In this document: piece after piece, positions 1-12,274 of the stretch
Layout of the letters: each line of letters begins with the position of its first letter
Position numbering within the stretch: the stretch's first letter is position 1
Assembly (NCBI GenBank): GCA_021464245.1
Contig: JADCRB010000007.1
Span: 908,150 to 972,149, forward strand
DNA: 64,000 nucleotides
Direction: 5' to 3'
Source: Carallia brachiata
Taxonomy: Eukaryota; Streptophyta; Magnoliopsida; Malpighiales; Rhizophoraceae
Position numbers and translations under genes: made by a program
Notes under the pieces: generated by a model
The model's input: only the letters and a program-made list of their open reading frames with translations
What the model was told of the DNA's origin: nothing
Databases searched by the model: none

Positions 1-601
1 AACATGTCTCAACTCTTTCCAAGCAACTCAATGACTTGTGCTAAACAACTAACTGATCAGTCGTGGCCCAATTTTGATGGAACGCATAACGCTGGCTTCG
101 AGTTCCATTGTGCTCAGTCGTGCCGTTTCACGTTTTTTAATGCGACTTGTGCACAGTTGCCATTTGTTAGTTCCAATGGCTTCCAAGTCCTGACTGGTTC
201 GCCGCTTTGTGGTTAATTATGCACCATACCCCTTGAAATTTCCAACGGAGCTCCGTCACTGAGAAAGATATTTCGTGATGAAAATCAGAAGCAAAGCTCC
301 CTTTGATCTGCTTGTTCTATTCTCTATTCACATCATCCGATTTCTTGGTAGATTCTGGCAGGGGACTTGAACCTTGAAAAACAAAGGCTCGAAAGGGAGT
401 GAAATAAGGGAAAGAGTAAAGCAGAAAGAAAGCATGGCCACCCAATCACACTCATATGAAATCATCTACCTTGCCTAAGCCAACAAATTTATGGCACACC
501 ATTCATCTAACATTTATGCCAAGTGTAAACCTACTGCACCTTATCCCATGTCATAAAACAAAATGTGGGTCAACGGTGGGGACTACCACGCTTGCACAAT
601 C
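1..601. other. Flank downstream of the FLX-type gene; no gene recognised
   Basis: This stretch lies beyond the FLX stop codon and should contain its 3' UTR. A 70-codon open frame at 4-216 (+) is cysteine- and phenylalanine-rich, but it matches no family I know and has no visible promoter or splice context. I do not call it a gene. Confidence 0.4.
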
Positions 602-3003
602 TCATCTATGCGGATGTGTTGGCTGCATGTCATAAGAATTGCTAGGGAAACCTCCAGATGCAAACGGAGGACCAGTATCGCCACCACCCTGAACCTGAAA
701 AGCAAACAAGTTGCCTAAGCTTCTGTCTTGCGTCTGTTGTTTGGAACTTTTAAGAGTCAAACCACGTAGAAATATTTGGTTATCCCTGACATAGAAAACA
801 GTAACTGAATGCTTTCAAGAAATTAATTATCCTCAAAATCTAACATGCTACTGTCAGATGTGTAAAGTTCGAAAACTGAAACCAAGACAGTTTAATCCGC
901 ATTCTAAAAGTGCATCGCAAATGTATTAGATATATGGATCATGTTTTGTCTCTCTTGAATTCAGTTGGCAAGGGGGGTTCTTCAATTCCAATTTTATAGT
1001 ATGTGAGAGTTTGACACACATAAAGCCAGAAATTGGTATCCTAATAACCAAGGCAACATTGAAAAGTACATTACCTGAACCTGATGCATACCATAAAGAT
1101 CTGAGTACAGACTTCCACTGTAACCCGTCACAGGATTCCCATAGCTTCCAGCATATCCAAGACCTAAGCATAAATAGTTATAAGATCAAATAGCTCTTCA
1201 TCCATTGTGAGGCACACAATGGAAACCTGGCAAGCAAATCATTTTTCACGAAAATAGCCACGACTTTTTAATGATTAAGTTGTAAACTTTACTTGAGTTT
1301 CCTGCTGCTCCTGCCGCAGCTGCTGCCTAGCTCTTTTCTCTGCATTAGCCAGCTCAGCACGAAGTCTTTCAATTTCATTGGCTACCATAATCATATTTTT
1401 CTCCATCACTTGTCTATGCTCAAGGTTGCTAGACCGAGTTTTCTTCTCAATTTCAATTGCAGCCCTAGCAACGTTCAAAAAAGGGGATTACAACCTGCAA
1501 AATCTTTCCTGAGTAATTTATAAACTTAACAGCCTCAAAAATTTTATTTTCAAGCAATATTCATGGCTCCAAAATTTCTACTCCTGTGAATCTAACCTTT
1601 TGTGCCATTTTTAATATTATTTCCATCAATTCCTTCTCTATTATTACAAACTTCCCATCAGCTACCGAAATTTCACTTGGATGTTCAGGAGGTTAAGTTT
1701 TGTGGAACTCAAGTTCTATCTAATCATATCCTATTGAAGCCCTATGCATATAATATAACGTATTTTTTCATGTGAATAGGTCTTCAACATGTTATCTTCT
1801 GTGGCTCCAAAGGATCTGCGTCTATCAGATTACTTTATAACTGGCAATGTAGAAATCTCAAGGTACACAGTTTGTAACAAATCATATGATTGAGTAATAC
1901 AACCCTCGTGGAATTACACCAAACCAAAGCTACCACATTTCTTCTAGCTCAATACCCCATGATCAGTGCACTAACACAACCTAATAAACATATAGGCAAC
2001 GTTTTCTACCAAGCTCCAACCTCTTTTATAAGATGTGAAATTGAATACGATCTTACTCTTATGCTCAAACTAAGTAATCTACGGATCAGGCATCCCTCGA
2101 TATTATACGAAAACATAATTAAAGTAATCATTCCATTATAGTTTTCATGAAATGCAATCAAATTCTTAATCTAATTAATCTTTTACCCATTGTTATCTAG
2201 CAGCATGCCAACTTGACTTTGTTCCTACACACTTGATCTCATTAATTCTATGTCTATTGGACTTGCAAGAACAATCATAACATTTTTCTTGCTTGCTCAA
2301 TCTTCCAGAAATTCAATAAGCTCATATTTTTACCTATTAAAATCCATCATCAGCCATAAGTTACTGTGAATAAGAAAAAAATTTTAAAAAATATATAAGT
2401 GCTTCATTTAAGTTCAAAATTACCTTCCTCTTTGAATTTCTTGCTTCACGGCATTAATCTCAGACTTAATTTCCGGCACTTGTTTTGCATCGCTTCTCGA
2501 ATTTTCAAGATCGTCTTTAATCGCCTGCAACTCCGAATGAAGCTCCTGCCGGTTTACGGTAAGCTTTTTGACGTCCGTCCTCACCTGAACAAGCTCCTCG
2601 CTCATGGCGTCAATCGCGCGCACCTCCGCGTCCAATTTCAGCGATTTCTCAAACGTCTGCCGCACCTGATCATCCCTTTCGGCCTGACATCGGCCGCAGC
2701 AGCCGATAACTGGCGGAGTTCCTGTTGAGCGATGGCCAGCTCTTGCTTTAGCGCGATGTGAGTGCCGGCGAGCCGTTGATTATCCGCGAGAAGGGACTGG
2801 ATTTCCCGCTGCTGGATGGCGATGCGGTCTTCGAGGATTGTTGACGGGTGACGCGGCCGGTCGGCGGCCGTGAGGTGCACACGACTGTGTAGGCGGTGGT
2901 CTTCGAGCGTGTGGTGAGGAGGAGGGAGGGCGGCGACTCGAGACAAAGTCACCTCCCGGAGCCTCAACGCCTGCTGCGGCGGCAGCTGGTTGCGCCCGGC
3001 CAT
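602..3003 (-). CDS. FLX: FLX (FLC EXPRESSOR)-family coiled-coil protein, frame broken twice
   Basis: Four exons: 3003-2424, 1464-1293, 1163-1075 and 688-602. They encode about 309 aa once two missing bases are allowed for. The start is the ATG at 3003 (MAGRNQLPPQQ). A basic, proline-rich head is followed by a long coiled coil (LEDRIAIQQREIQSLLADNQ, then EKSLKLDAEVRAIDAMSEEL, then IERLRAELANAEKRAR) and a Gly/Tyr/Pro-rich tail ending in THPHR. This is the FLX/FLX-like architecture; in Arabidopsis FLX works with FRIGIDA to raise FLC expression and delay flowering. Two single-base deletions break the frame, near 2685 (after AAAADV) and near 1326 (after KRAR). With both bases restored, every intron phase fits. 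The last intron has two acceptors 6 bp apart (before 694 or 688), adding or dropping Val-Gln. FLX rather than an FLX-like paralogue is inferred from its position next to the LBD12-like gene. Confidence 0.78.
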
Positions 3004-3224
3004 TCTCCGGATTGAGTATCGCTTCCTGAGGTTTTTTTAATAAATAAATAAATAAACAAACTCTGTTTTCCTTTTTCTTTTTTTATTGATCAATCTTTTT
3101 TTTCGTCTTTTTTATTTATTTTTTTTGTCAGAAGCCGAAGCAAGTGGAATGGACTACACCAAAGAAAACCACTCACTCGGGCATTACTCGAGGGCAGTAA
3201 AAAGTGTTCAAAAAAAAAAAAATA

Positions 3225-3780
3225 ATAGAAAAAATCAAATTGAGTTAAATTAAATTTTTAATTAATTAAATCAATTTTATAATCAATTAATTGAAATGAA
3301 TAAAAATTAAAATTTTAAATTCAATTTTGTTAACCAGACTGAAATGAAATATTATTATTATTATTATATACACACGTGTGTGTGTATATATATATATATA
3401 TATGTATAGTTTCTTTTAATAATAAGAAAAATATTACTAATATAATAATTATTAATAAATAATTAAATATTGTTAAAATATTATTATATTTTAAATAATT
3501 ATTTATTTATTTTTATATAAAATGATAGTTATATTATTTTAAAAAATATATATATATCAAAAATATTTTTTAAATTTGGATTATAATTTAAAATTTTATT
3601 ATTATTAAATTTAGTTAACCGAACAGTTAATTGAAATCGAACCAAAATTTTTAATTAATCAAATTTCTGTTAAATGAAGTTTCAATTTAAAAATATTTTT
3701 TAATTTATATACCAAAAATTTTAATTTAAAAATAATTATAATATTTTAATTCGATTTACCGAACTGTAAACACCCTTAGA
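3225..3780. repeat. AT-rich element, probable non-autonomous DNA transposon
   Basis: Very AT-rich DNA is bounded by TGTTCAAAAA on the left and by CTGTAAACACCCTTA on the right. Scattered 'accgaac'/'gttcggt' type words sit inside, plus a (TA)n/(TG)n tract near 3365-3402. This resembles short hAT-type relics. The ends are not sharp and I found no clean target duplication. Confidence 0.35.
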
Positions 3781-3861
3781 GGACACACCGGCAGTAACCT
3801 GTTGTAGCAAAGGATCCGCGCACTTCGGCACTTGTGATAAGATATGTAGACCCATTTGAAG

Positions 3862-4524
3862 TCAAGGTTCTCAGAACCGAACCGGTCATTGAACCGGAAA
3901 ATTGAGAGGTTCAAGGTTCAACCGGTTCGACCGGTAAAACCGCGGTTAAACCGGTAAAACCGGTATTTAATATTAAATATATAATAATTAAATTTTTATA
4001 CAGCTTATATAATTATATAAAATGTTATATTATATAAGAATGATAATAAATATTTAAAATAAAGTGTATTTTAAGAATTATACTAATATTTACATACATT
4101 AAAGATATTACAATTAAATATATTTAACAAAATATAATTTATAAAAATTAATTTAAAAAATAATATTTATAAATAGTGATTAAATATTAATTTTTAAAAT
4201 TTAAAGATTAAATTGAAAATTTTAATCAATTGAGGACTAAATTAGAATTTTTAGTTAAAATTAGAGTTTTAATTATAATTTAGATAAAGTTTTGAGTTAA
4301 ATTATAATTTAAAATTTTTTAATTTAAATTGAACCGGTTCACCCGGTTCAACCGGTCCCGGTTTTTCCGGTTTTCCCGGTTCTTGACCGGTTTTTCCGGT
4401 TCTTGACCGGTTTTTTTCGGTTTGGTCCGAATTCCATTTTTAAACTTGAACCGGACCGGACCTAGGACCGGTTCCCGATTTTTCCGGTCGAACCGACCGG
4501 TCCGGTCCGGTTTTCAAATCCATG
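3862..4524. mobile_element. Non-autonomous hAT-like element with ACCGG-rich ends
   Basis: A 663-bp element is flanked by the 8-bp direct repeat ATTTGAAG (3854-3861 and 4525-4532), the hAT target-site length. Its termini are imperfect inverted repeats: TCAAGGTTCTCAGAACC at the left, and CATGGATTTGAAAACC read inward from the right. Both ends carry dense copies of ACCGG/CCGGT (about 3885-3965 and 4325-4515), like the subterminal transposase-binding motifs of hAT elements. The middle is plain AT-rich DNA with no transposase frame, so movement would have needed a transposase supplied elsewhere. Small open frames inside it (about 4422-4664) are by-products of the repeat. Confidence 0.72.
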
Positions 4525-6260
4525 ATTTGAAGAGACTGACTAAAAGATGCGAGGCAGTCTGCCAGCGGGTTACCTTCACGATGTGTGTGACACTCGGATC
4601 TGCCGAGGTTTAGCGAGCAGGTAATTGGCAGGGGTTCGTTGATGGGCCAGGCCCAAATATTCATATGCCAATTATTTATTCAGTTAGGCGTAACAAAAGC
4701 CCAAAAGGCCCAAAATTCCTCTTCCGTAACAAAATCAAAAACTAGGTCTCATTTATGTTTTTCATTCTTCAAAATCCTTTTCTTTTTTTAAAAAAAAAAT
4801 TTACTCATGCCGAATATCTAATTGTCTTTGACGGATCCTCCCATGAAACGGTGACGGATCCTCGAAGCGGTTCTATTGGACCCTCTGGATTCCAAAGGAA
4901 AGTTAAACTAAATTAATTTCGCGTGCGATCATGATATTTTTTCACCTGAATGATATTAATTTCTATGCGTGGATTTGCGCTTCTAGAAGGGTAGAGAGAA
5001 AAAATTTTAGTAGAAAGTTGAAACTAAATGAAACCGAAAAAAACAGAGAGAGATTCCATTTTATGAGACAATATTTTTTTTAGTATGATTTACGCACGAT
5101 TTCATATCATATAATAAAGAGTCTATTCGAAGAAATATAAAGTAAAAAAATAGATTTGAATAGTGTAAGTAATAAGTGAGTTATAATAACAAAAAACAGA
5201 GAGTAAAATTTCAACTACCTAAACTAGTATCTATTACGCTAAAAAAAACAATGTGTTTAGCAAGGACCAACGAATAGTAACTTAAATTATAGTTTTCAAG
5301 ATTGAATATACTAAATGGGAGCCCCATGTTTTCCCTCTCAATGTGATTAGGTCACTGATGATTCGTAGCTGTCGGTACCTTTGAACCTGTAATTTTTTCG
5401 GGGAGCAGAGTTACCTGTGCAGCAAAATATGGTATGCCTATTATTGCATTGCGTCTTTCCTGATATTACGTGCTTGCTGGCTACCATTGCTTACTGGCTA
5501 CTGTAGCTCTTATTGGCCTAATATCACCAAAGCTTCACCTTAAAATGATGATATTATAGTACACAAAACTCTCACATTTGTAAAGTATAAAAAATATTAA
5601 TATATGCAGTCACTATTTCATTTTAGCTAAAGAAGCCGTTTTCAGTCTTTTGGTGGGACATATAGTTGATAATTGTAAGATATTGAATTTTGAATAAAAA
5701 ATTGCTGATACTGGAAAAGCCAACGCGGCTTTTGGTCAAGCAACTGATTTTTTTTTTTTTTTTCTAACGATCGTTGTCACTTGAGCCCCGCACTTAAATT
5801 TTTGTCAAACATTTTGTTTGACTTCAAGATTTGCAAATGAGTGCTTCAAATAGTCCTTGTACGTTTCAAGAACCGAATCTTCCATGTCACCAAGCATATT
5901 GTATGTTTTGCGTCGGAGCTTTCATTTGTGTTTGCAGCTTTTCCCAAGTAACAAAAGATGTCTGTTTTTTTTCCCATACTTAATTTATTCTTCGAGTTAA
6001 AAAAAAAAAAAAGAGATTAAAACAAACAATAAAATACAAGGTTTGAAGGGTACTTGTTGTCATTCTTTTCTTCCTATAGCTTGCCTAGGGTTTGAAACTT
6101 GGATATCCTGGAAGTTAATTAACTTAAAAATACGCGTTTTCTGAGAAATAATATATGCAACCCAACATTTGGCGGAGGCAAGAGTCGAGACATGTGAACT
6201 TAGTTTATGAGACTATATATATATATACACACAGATGCACCATAACAACTAGAGAAGCGG

Positions 6261-6644
6261 GCTTTTTATCCCTGAAACAATTAATAGTTTGGAATCACGC
6301 GGAAGTCATTAAATGCAAGAGAAAAGAGTGGGTTCTGCACCCTAACTCGGTTTATGACACAAATGCTTATACACACGTAACACACATATATAAGATATAT
6401 CTTTTTTTTTTTTTAATATTAGGAAGGCTATTAGCAATACAATAGATAGCTCCCCTCCTCAATAAATCTCACACCTTTCATTTTAAAGATTTGAATTTAA
6501 AACTTCTAAAATAAAAGTCAGCACTCTCACTACTGATGTATTTTTAAGGGAAAAAAATGATCTTTTTATCAAAAAATAATTAGTAGTTTAGAACCACACG
6601 AAAAGTCATTAAATGCAAGAAAATGAGAAAGGGTTCTGCACCCT
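6261..6644. repeat. Pair of ~84-bp direct repeats 300 bp apart
   Basis: Copies at 6261-6343 and 6561-6644 share CTTTTTATC, then an AATTAATAGTTT/AATTAGTAGTTT block, GTCATTAAATGCAAGA and GGTTCTGCACCCT. A poly-T-led segment lies between them (6402-6560), so a retroposon or slipped duplication may separate the copies. Confidence 0.45.
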
Positions 6645-7767
6645 TTTTGTTTCTGAAATTTCGGTCACCTTGGACAAGTGTTTTCTGTTTTATAATCCCT
6701 TGGACCTTGGCTTTATGTCGGAATATCTTATCAGTTGTTTTTCGAAGTGATCTTCAAAATTTAAGATTTCAAATTCAAGTACGAGTCGAAATCAATTAAA
6801 AAATATCTAGATGACGATCATAATTGCACATATGTTTGATTTATTTGATGGGTAAGAATCATATATGCCAAGATCATCAAAATAGATAAAACCGTTTTGA
6901 TGTAAATTCTAATCACCGATACCAAGTTTATTAGACCCTTTTCATTACCCTTGTTTTTAACAATGTTGGTGATAAATCCTTGTTTTCTGTAGTTTCTACC
7001 TAAGATAGTCGATGTGGCATTTTTCCTGTGAGTCCTCCATATTTCTCAAACCTTATTACTAAGATGAAACAGTGCTCTGGAAAAACAAAATTAGTATATG
7101 TATGTGTACCCGTTGATTATATGATTTTGCGGAATCTTTAGCTGTAAGTTGAATGCTAGGGTAGTTTAATCTTCGTGGCATTTGCATTTGTTCGGAACTT
7201 GGCGTGTTTGTGTAAGTAAAATATGCCCATGTCAAATCTTACCAACAAACATTTACATCGAAGCCAGCTAGGGGCCCGAATTAGGGTTTTGCATTATTTT
7301 CTTGGTTCCATTTTCGATATGCTGAAAGTTGAAAACAAGCCCTTAAAAAATGGGCTTAACTAATTTCACACTTGGCTCGTCTAGTGCATAAGGTTGGACA
7401 TTTGAGAATAATCAAAATGTCTCCGCACTATCTCATAAAGTAAATGTTACATTCAGGTTTAGAATTAGATCTTAATTCCTATAAACTAAAAACAAATGCA
7501 TTAATCCAAATTAATTGGTTTTGGTACTAATTCAAATTACTAGCTGTTTTCAGGATTCGTGTTGTGGATCTCCTTTGTTTTTTTTAGACTTGCTATGAAT
7601 GAAATACTTCATTTGCTGCTTAAAATCAAAGCGTCCTTTCCAGGTGCATAGGTGAGTTAGTATTGTGTATTTGTTTCCTTGGTCTTCTTTTGTTCCATGA
7701 AATGAAAGTATTTTATAATTATGTCAGTCAGAGAGTATTGCGGTCATCAGAGTAAATTTTGTACCTA

Positions 7768-8143
7768 AGGATATGTTTGGTTCGTGTGATTTTAATTAGA
7801 AAAAAAAATGATTTAATAATTTTGATCAAACGATATCATTATTACCTTATCATTTTCTCATAATTTTTTCTTTCTCACAATTTTTAATCAATTCAAATAA
7901 TACTATTTTCTCACAATTTGTTTCATATATTACTATTCATTTTTCTTTCTAATCATTTTTTTTCATAACTTTCTTATCAATACAAACAATTTTTTTTTTC
8001 ACACAACTTTTCTCTCACAAATTATTATTTATTTTTCTTTCTTATCATTTTTTCTCATAATTTTTTTATTAATCCAAATAATTTTATTTTTTTCACTACT
8101 TTCTTTCTCATAATTTTCTAACAATCCAAACAAACCATAGTGT
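7768..8143. repeat. TIR-bounded, internally repetitive T-rich element
   Basis: The left end is ATATGTTTGGTT and the right end is AAACAAACCATAG, which are inverted relative to each other. The interior repeats a degenerate unit of the type 'tctttctcataattttttaatcaatccaaa' four to five times. It has no coding capacity. The class is unclear (MITE-like). Confidence 0.42.
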
Positions 8144-8454
8144 TATGTGATAAAAAATAATTACGTACATACAATATGAACGTATAAAATCTCCTAACTC
8201 GGGATGAGGAAATATACAATTTCAACAAAGAAATTAAATAGTTGCGAAAAAAAAGAAAAAAAATAAAGCAAGAAATTAAAATAGTCAAACCAGAACGTGG
8301 ACAATGGCTACACAAAACATCTTTTCCAACCGATCACGTGCCATGGCGGTGGTCAACCCCACACTGGGTGGCCGATTCACACGGCTAAAGCTATAAACTT
8401 GATAACGAATTCAAATAGCTAAAATCATTTAGAAAAATGCTTTTGCGCTATTTT

Positions 8455-8655
8455 TCTATACAACTTTTTCGTATGAAATATAAAAGTATAATTATTTGTC
8501 AATTTAGTATAATTATATTAATATTTTGAATAAAATAAAATAAAATAATAAAATATATTTATTTTTATTATTTTATATTTTATGAACGTGATTATACTAA
8601 ATTACAATTAGTTGTATTTTTATGTTTTGTGTAAGCGAATTATCTAAAGAAATTA
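8455..8655. repeat. Foldback MITE-like element upstream of the LBD gene
   Basis: The two halves are near inverted copies of about 75 bp: CAATTTAGTATAAT near 8500 faces ATTATACTAAATTAC near 8590, around an AT-rich centre. A related but more decayed foldback lies at about 28840-28960. Confidence 0.45.
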
Positions 8656-8852
8656 TGTGGCGCATAAACTACGCCCATGGAAATTTATGATGAATACTTT
8701 CGAACAGACCAAGGATTAATATGTCCTGCTATTTATTTTTGAATTCTTTAATCTTATTATTCAATTTTTTATAGTCGTCATTGTCTCCTACTGCAGGAAC
8801 ATGTACATGCATTCTAGATTGGCTAGGTTACTTACTCTTCATCAACAACTAT

Positions 8853-8860
8853 TATAAATA
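8853..8860 (+). promoter_or_regulatory. TATA box of the LBD gene
   Basis: TATAAATA lies about 120 bp before the LBD start codon, in otherwise unremarkable sequence. Its distance and orientation fit a core promoter with a leader of roughly 90 bases. Confidence 0.5.
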
Positions 8861-8978
8861 CGCATTTTCAGCTTAGTTTCTGCAAGCTTAAGCTTGTTGT
8901 CTTGTGCTTTTCTATATATATGTTTTCCTTTTCATCAGCCAAAAGGCTTGGTCTTAGATTGATAAAATAAATAAAGAA

Positions 8979-10161
8979 ATGGGAGGTTCTTCACCGTGCG
9001 CATCCTGCAAGCTACTGAGGCGCCGCTGCGCTAAGGACTGCATTTTTGCTCCTTACTTCCCTTCTGATGACCCTCACAAGTTTGCCATTGTTCACAAGGT
9101 CTTTGGCGCTAGCAATGCCAGCAAAATGTTGCAGGTTCTCTCTCTCTCTCTCTCTCTCTCTCCCCCTCCCTCTCTCTCTGTCTATACATATAAGCATCAT
9201 GTACAAAATTTTGATGTTTTGATTAGTGTCTTAAAATGCAAAAAGACCGATTTTTTATAATGAAACTGATAATTTTTATAACAGAAATTAAAAATTATTA
9301 TTTTTTCATTGTAAATATTGTCAGTATTATTACAAAATCTATCAATCTTATTTCATTCGAAATACTAATCAAGATACTAAAATTCTATACCACTAATATT
9401 TTCTCTTATACATTAATATGACCGTACACGACACACCCACAAAGAAGTAGCCTGTCAGGTTGTAACGTGTTCAATTATAATTTAAAAGAAACATGTAATA
9501 AGTTCCAATGAACGCAGACATGTTTCTTGTTTTGACGAAGAACAATCTTATCTTTGGTGGACAAAACTAATATGAAGAACAATCGTATCTTTGGTGGACA
9601 AAACTAAGGACATATTGTAATCTTAGTAATACATCAATTGAAGGGAATCCATTCATATTTTCTAATGTAATCATAATAAATTTACACATAAGTAAGGGTG
9701 TCACGTTACATAATACACCCGATCCGAGTTTAATTGAGTTAAATATAAGCAGTTCTATCTTCTTCTTTTTTTCCTTGGTTTTACAAAAGGCTGTCCTTTA
9801 ATCAACAATTGTTTTCCATACACACCCTGATACACAGGAGATTCCGGTTCATCAAAGGGCAGACGCTGTGAGTAGTTTAGTTTATGAAGCAAATGCAAGA
9901 ATGCGTGACCCGGTCTATGGATGTGTTGGCGTGATATCATGTCTGCAAAATCAAGTCTCACAGTTGCAAATGCAGCTTGCAGTCGCCCAAGCAGAGATAC
10001 TTTGTATCCAGATGCAGCAGGAGCCTATATTGCCAACAACCCAGCTGCTAGACAAACAAGATGATCAGAAGTCACTCATTTTGGCTCGTAGTAACTTGAA
10101 TAACGCACCCCAGTGCCTTAACTTTGCCTCTTCTAGCAATGTAATGCAAGCGCGCGTATGA
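8979..10161 (+). CDS. LBD12: LOB-domain protein, class I, LBD12-like
   Basis: Two exons, 8979-9134 and 9838-10161, encode a 159-aa protein. The LOB domain fills most of it. The zinc-finger-like block C-x2-C-x6-C-x3-C uses Cys7, 10, 17 and 21 (CASCKLLRRRCAKDC). A GAS block follows (FAIVHKVFGASNASKMLQ), then DPVYGCVGVI and a leucine-zipper-like stretch (LQNQVSQLQMQLAVAQAEI). The intron falls after KMLQ, the usual LBD position, and begins with a (CT)n tract. LBD proteins are plant-specific nuclear transcription factors acting at organ boundaries; this sequence is closest to the LBD12/LBD1/LBD4 type as I recall it. It lies between FLX and UGT87A, as At2g30130 does. The frame is intact; the C-terminal tail after the zipper is short. 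Confidence 0.88.
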
Positions 10162-10398
10162 AGAGACAGTTACTTTGAACTTCAAAATATATATAAAATC
10201 ACTATTACAGCACCCGATCATTATTACCCAAAAAAATTTGTCCAATGTAATTATCCCCTCTTTTTTAGCAATCAAACTCCGATAAAATGTATTCCTACTT
10301 TTTATTATAAAAAGTAAAAGCATGGTTACAAAAAAAGAAGCGGTCATTTTATTCGAAAAAAATTTTTCATACATAATTTATTTAGTGCTACTATACTT

Positions 10399-10402
<4 letters not shown>

Positions 10403-10439
<37 letters not shown>
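10403..10439. repeat. (TA)n microsatellite
   Basis: An uninterrupted run of about 18 TA units lies 240 bp downstream of the LBD stop codon. It is probably polymorphic. Confidence 0.9.
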
Positions 10440-10441
<2 letters not shown>

Positions 10442-10589
10442 AGTCGAATTCACAAGTCACATGCGGTGATGTTTACAAATTTCCCTCCGCGTCAACTCCC
10501 TCTGCATTCGTGTGTCAAAGTCCTCTTAATTACTCTTTGGCATATTATAGACCATCTCACTTGGAGTTAGTCAATACTCCTATGTGTTT

Positions 10590-10925
10590 TGCAACTAGCA
10601 CAAGCTATGGGAGGCCGAAACATTAATTTGGAGACAGACTCCTTAGAACTCTACAATCAGCTGAAGAAGCAGCATCAAAATTGGCCATGGGAAATTTTCC
10701 CAATCATTCATGATGTCTTTGTGTTTTGCAGTCCATGTATAACTGCACTTGTAATGCTCTAAAACGTTCCATAAACAAGGTTGCAGATTGAGTTGCTCGC
10801 CGCTCCAAATTGGAGATCTGTCCATTGGATTAGGTTGACAACCCACCATATGACCTAACTCTTTTGTTGCGTAATAATTTGAATCAATAAATAAATTTAC
10901 GTTCTTATAAAAAAAAAAAAAAAAC
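10590..10925 (+). mobile_element. 5'-truncated LINE copy (RNase H end) with TSD
   Basis: The segment is flanked by the 13-bp repeat CTCCTATGTGTTT (10577-10589 and 10926-10938) and ends in about 16 A's. Conceptual translation gives the end of a plant LINE RNase H domain: LETDSLELYNQLKKQ and PWEIFPIIHDVF. After a frame change come INKVAD, VARRSKLEICPLD and VDNPPYDLTLLLRNNLNQ. Two Trp codons have become stops (after KVAD and after CPLD). It is a dead insertion, truncated during target-primed reverse transcription. Confidence 0.8.
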
Positions 10926-10938
10926 CTCCTATGTGTTT

Positions 10939-12274
10939 ACAATTTCCCTTTTTGTACAAGTCTTACAACTTTACTATTGGAACGTCACTTTTCAGAGTCA
11001 ATCCACAAAGTCGGTGTAAATTGTTTTCCCATTTTTATGGACAATTTATTTGGTTCCATATTAACAATCAATGTAAATTACTCATTATTTCTTTTGGCGT
11101 TTAAGGGATTCCGGTCTTCATTTTCTTGTTGTGTCATGATTACGCTCCCTCCAAGGCAGGTGAAATATTCGTTAATTTTTCAAAGATCCGGCCATTTTCA
11201 CGAGGAGTTAATTGAAATCAGACACGAGAAGCACGAAATTCAATGAGTTTGCATGGACTATTTCCAAGTGAAAATGCTGTCGGTCTCAAATTTCAAACTT
11301 AACAAAAAATTGGATTTTATTTGGTTACCAATTTGGATGATAAACATTAACATGGGCCGCTATTCAATTTGGTCTTTTGAATGCAAATGGACGTTGGTTC
11401 GAGTGTCTAGACAACTCCTATATCAACATATGATCAATTATTTGGGGTGGGCTGTGGATAAACTTGGTAGCTAGACTCAGCATAAATTCTCCAAGAGGAA
11501 CGTCTGATCTTACCTTTCAATGTCCGTTTTTACCTCTTTCTGTTCTTGCCTCAATTGCTGAAGCCTGTGATACTGCTTCTTTTTTATTTTCCGAGGATAT
11601 TTGAATGTATCACCCCCAAAATAAATGGCCGAAAATTCATGTTCGTGGAGGAGCCAGGCAGACAGGCCATTCCTTTTTAGTGGACCTAGAAGAGCCCATT
11701 TCATTCTGGGCTTCGTTACAACACGTAAAGGGATGTGCTATGGCCTTACGCCTTTACCGTCGCTTGTGCATGTAGGCTAAAAGGTCCAAAATCATATCAG
11801 ACTAAGTGATGAAATTAAATGTGTTGCTAGCACAAATTATTAGAATGTATGTATATTCTTCATAATTTGATGCCTTCTCACGTATAGTTATAATTTTTTC
11901 TAATAAAATTATGAGATGTCTTGATTTTTTATTATTTATTTGACAAAAATAAGAAAGATACAATGATAAGTTCTATTTATAAAATAACATGTGCCATATT
12001 TTAGGAGCTTATATTAATTTTATTTTAAATGTGATTTGTAATATTTACTTACTCACTTCCTATGCTCTATTAAGCCGTGCATATGCACTGAAATTATTAA
12101 AAATCTCGAATTCAAATTGCCTAAGATCTAGGCCTTTGTTCCAAGTTCAGTTCCATTACATTACATGCTCACAATCTAGGTCAATCCAAATACTTCTTCA
12201 GCAGCTTCCCCCCTTCCCCTCAACCCCACCCCCCCCACCCCGCTCCCCTTAAAACAGGGGACAAGGTTGCAGGA
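10939..12274. other. Intergenic region before UGT87A
   Basis: I see no convincing gene. Short open frames at 10977-11246, 11253-11474 and 11510-11704 (-) match nothing I know. A C-rich stretch (12200-12248) just before the UGT87A start is probably 5' UTR. Confidence 0.4.

Larger units (their letters stand above)
4533..8852. other. Intergenic region between FLX and LBD genes
   Basis: About 4.3 kb with no gene I can support on either strand. It holds the direct repeat at 6261-6644, the repeat at 7768-8143, the foldback element at 8455-8655 and several poly-A/T runs. The end next to the LBD gene should contain its promoter. Confidence 0.5.

Noticed and set aside
4..216. 70-codon + strand open frame, cysteine-rich
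   Set aside because: No family resemblance, no start context and no neighbours in the same frame; chance length is plausible.
4422..4664. Open frames rich in Arg/Pro on both strands
   Set aside because: They come from the ACCGG repeats of the hAT-like element, not from a gene.
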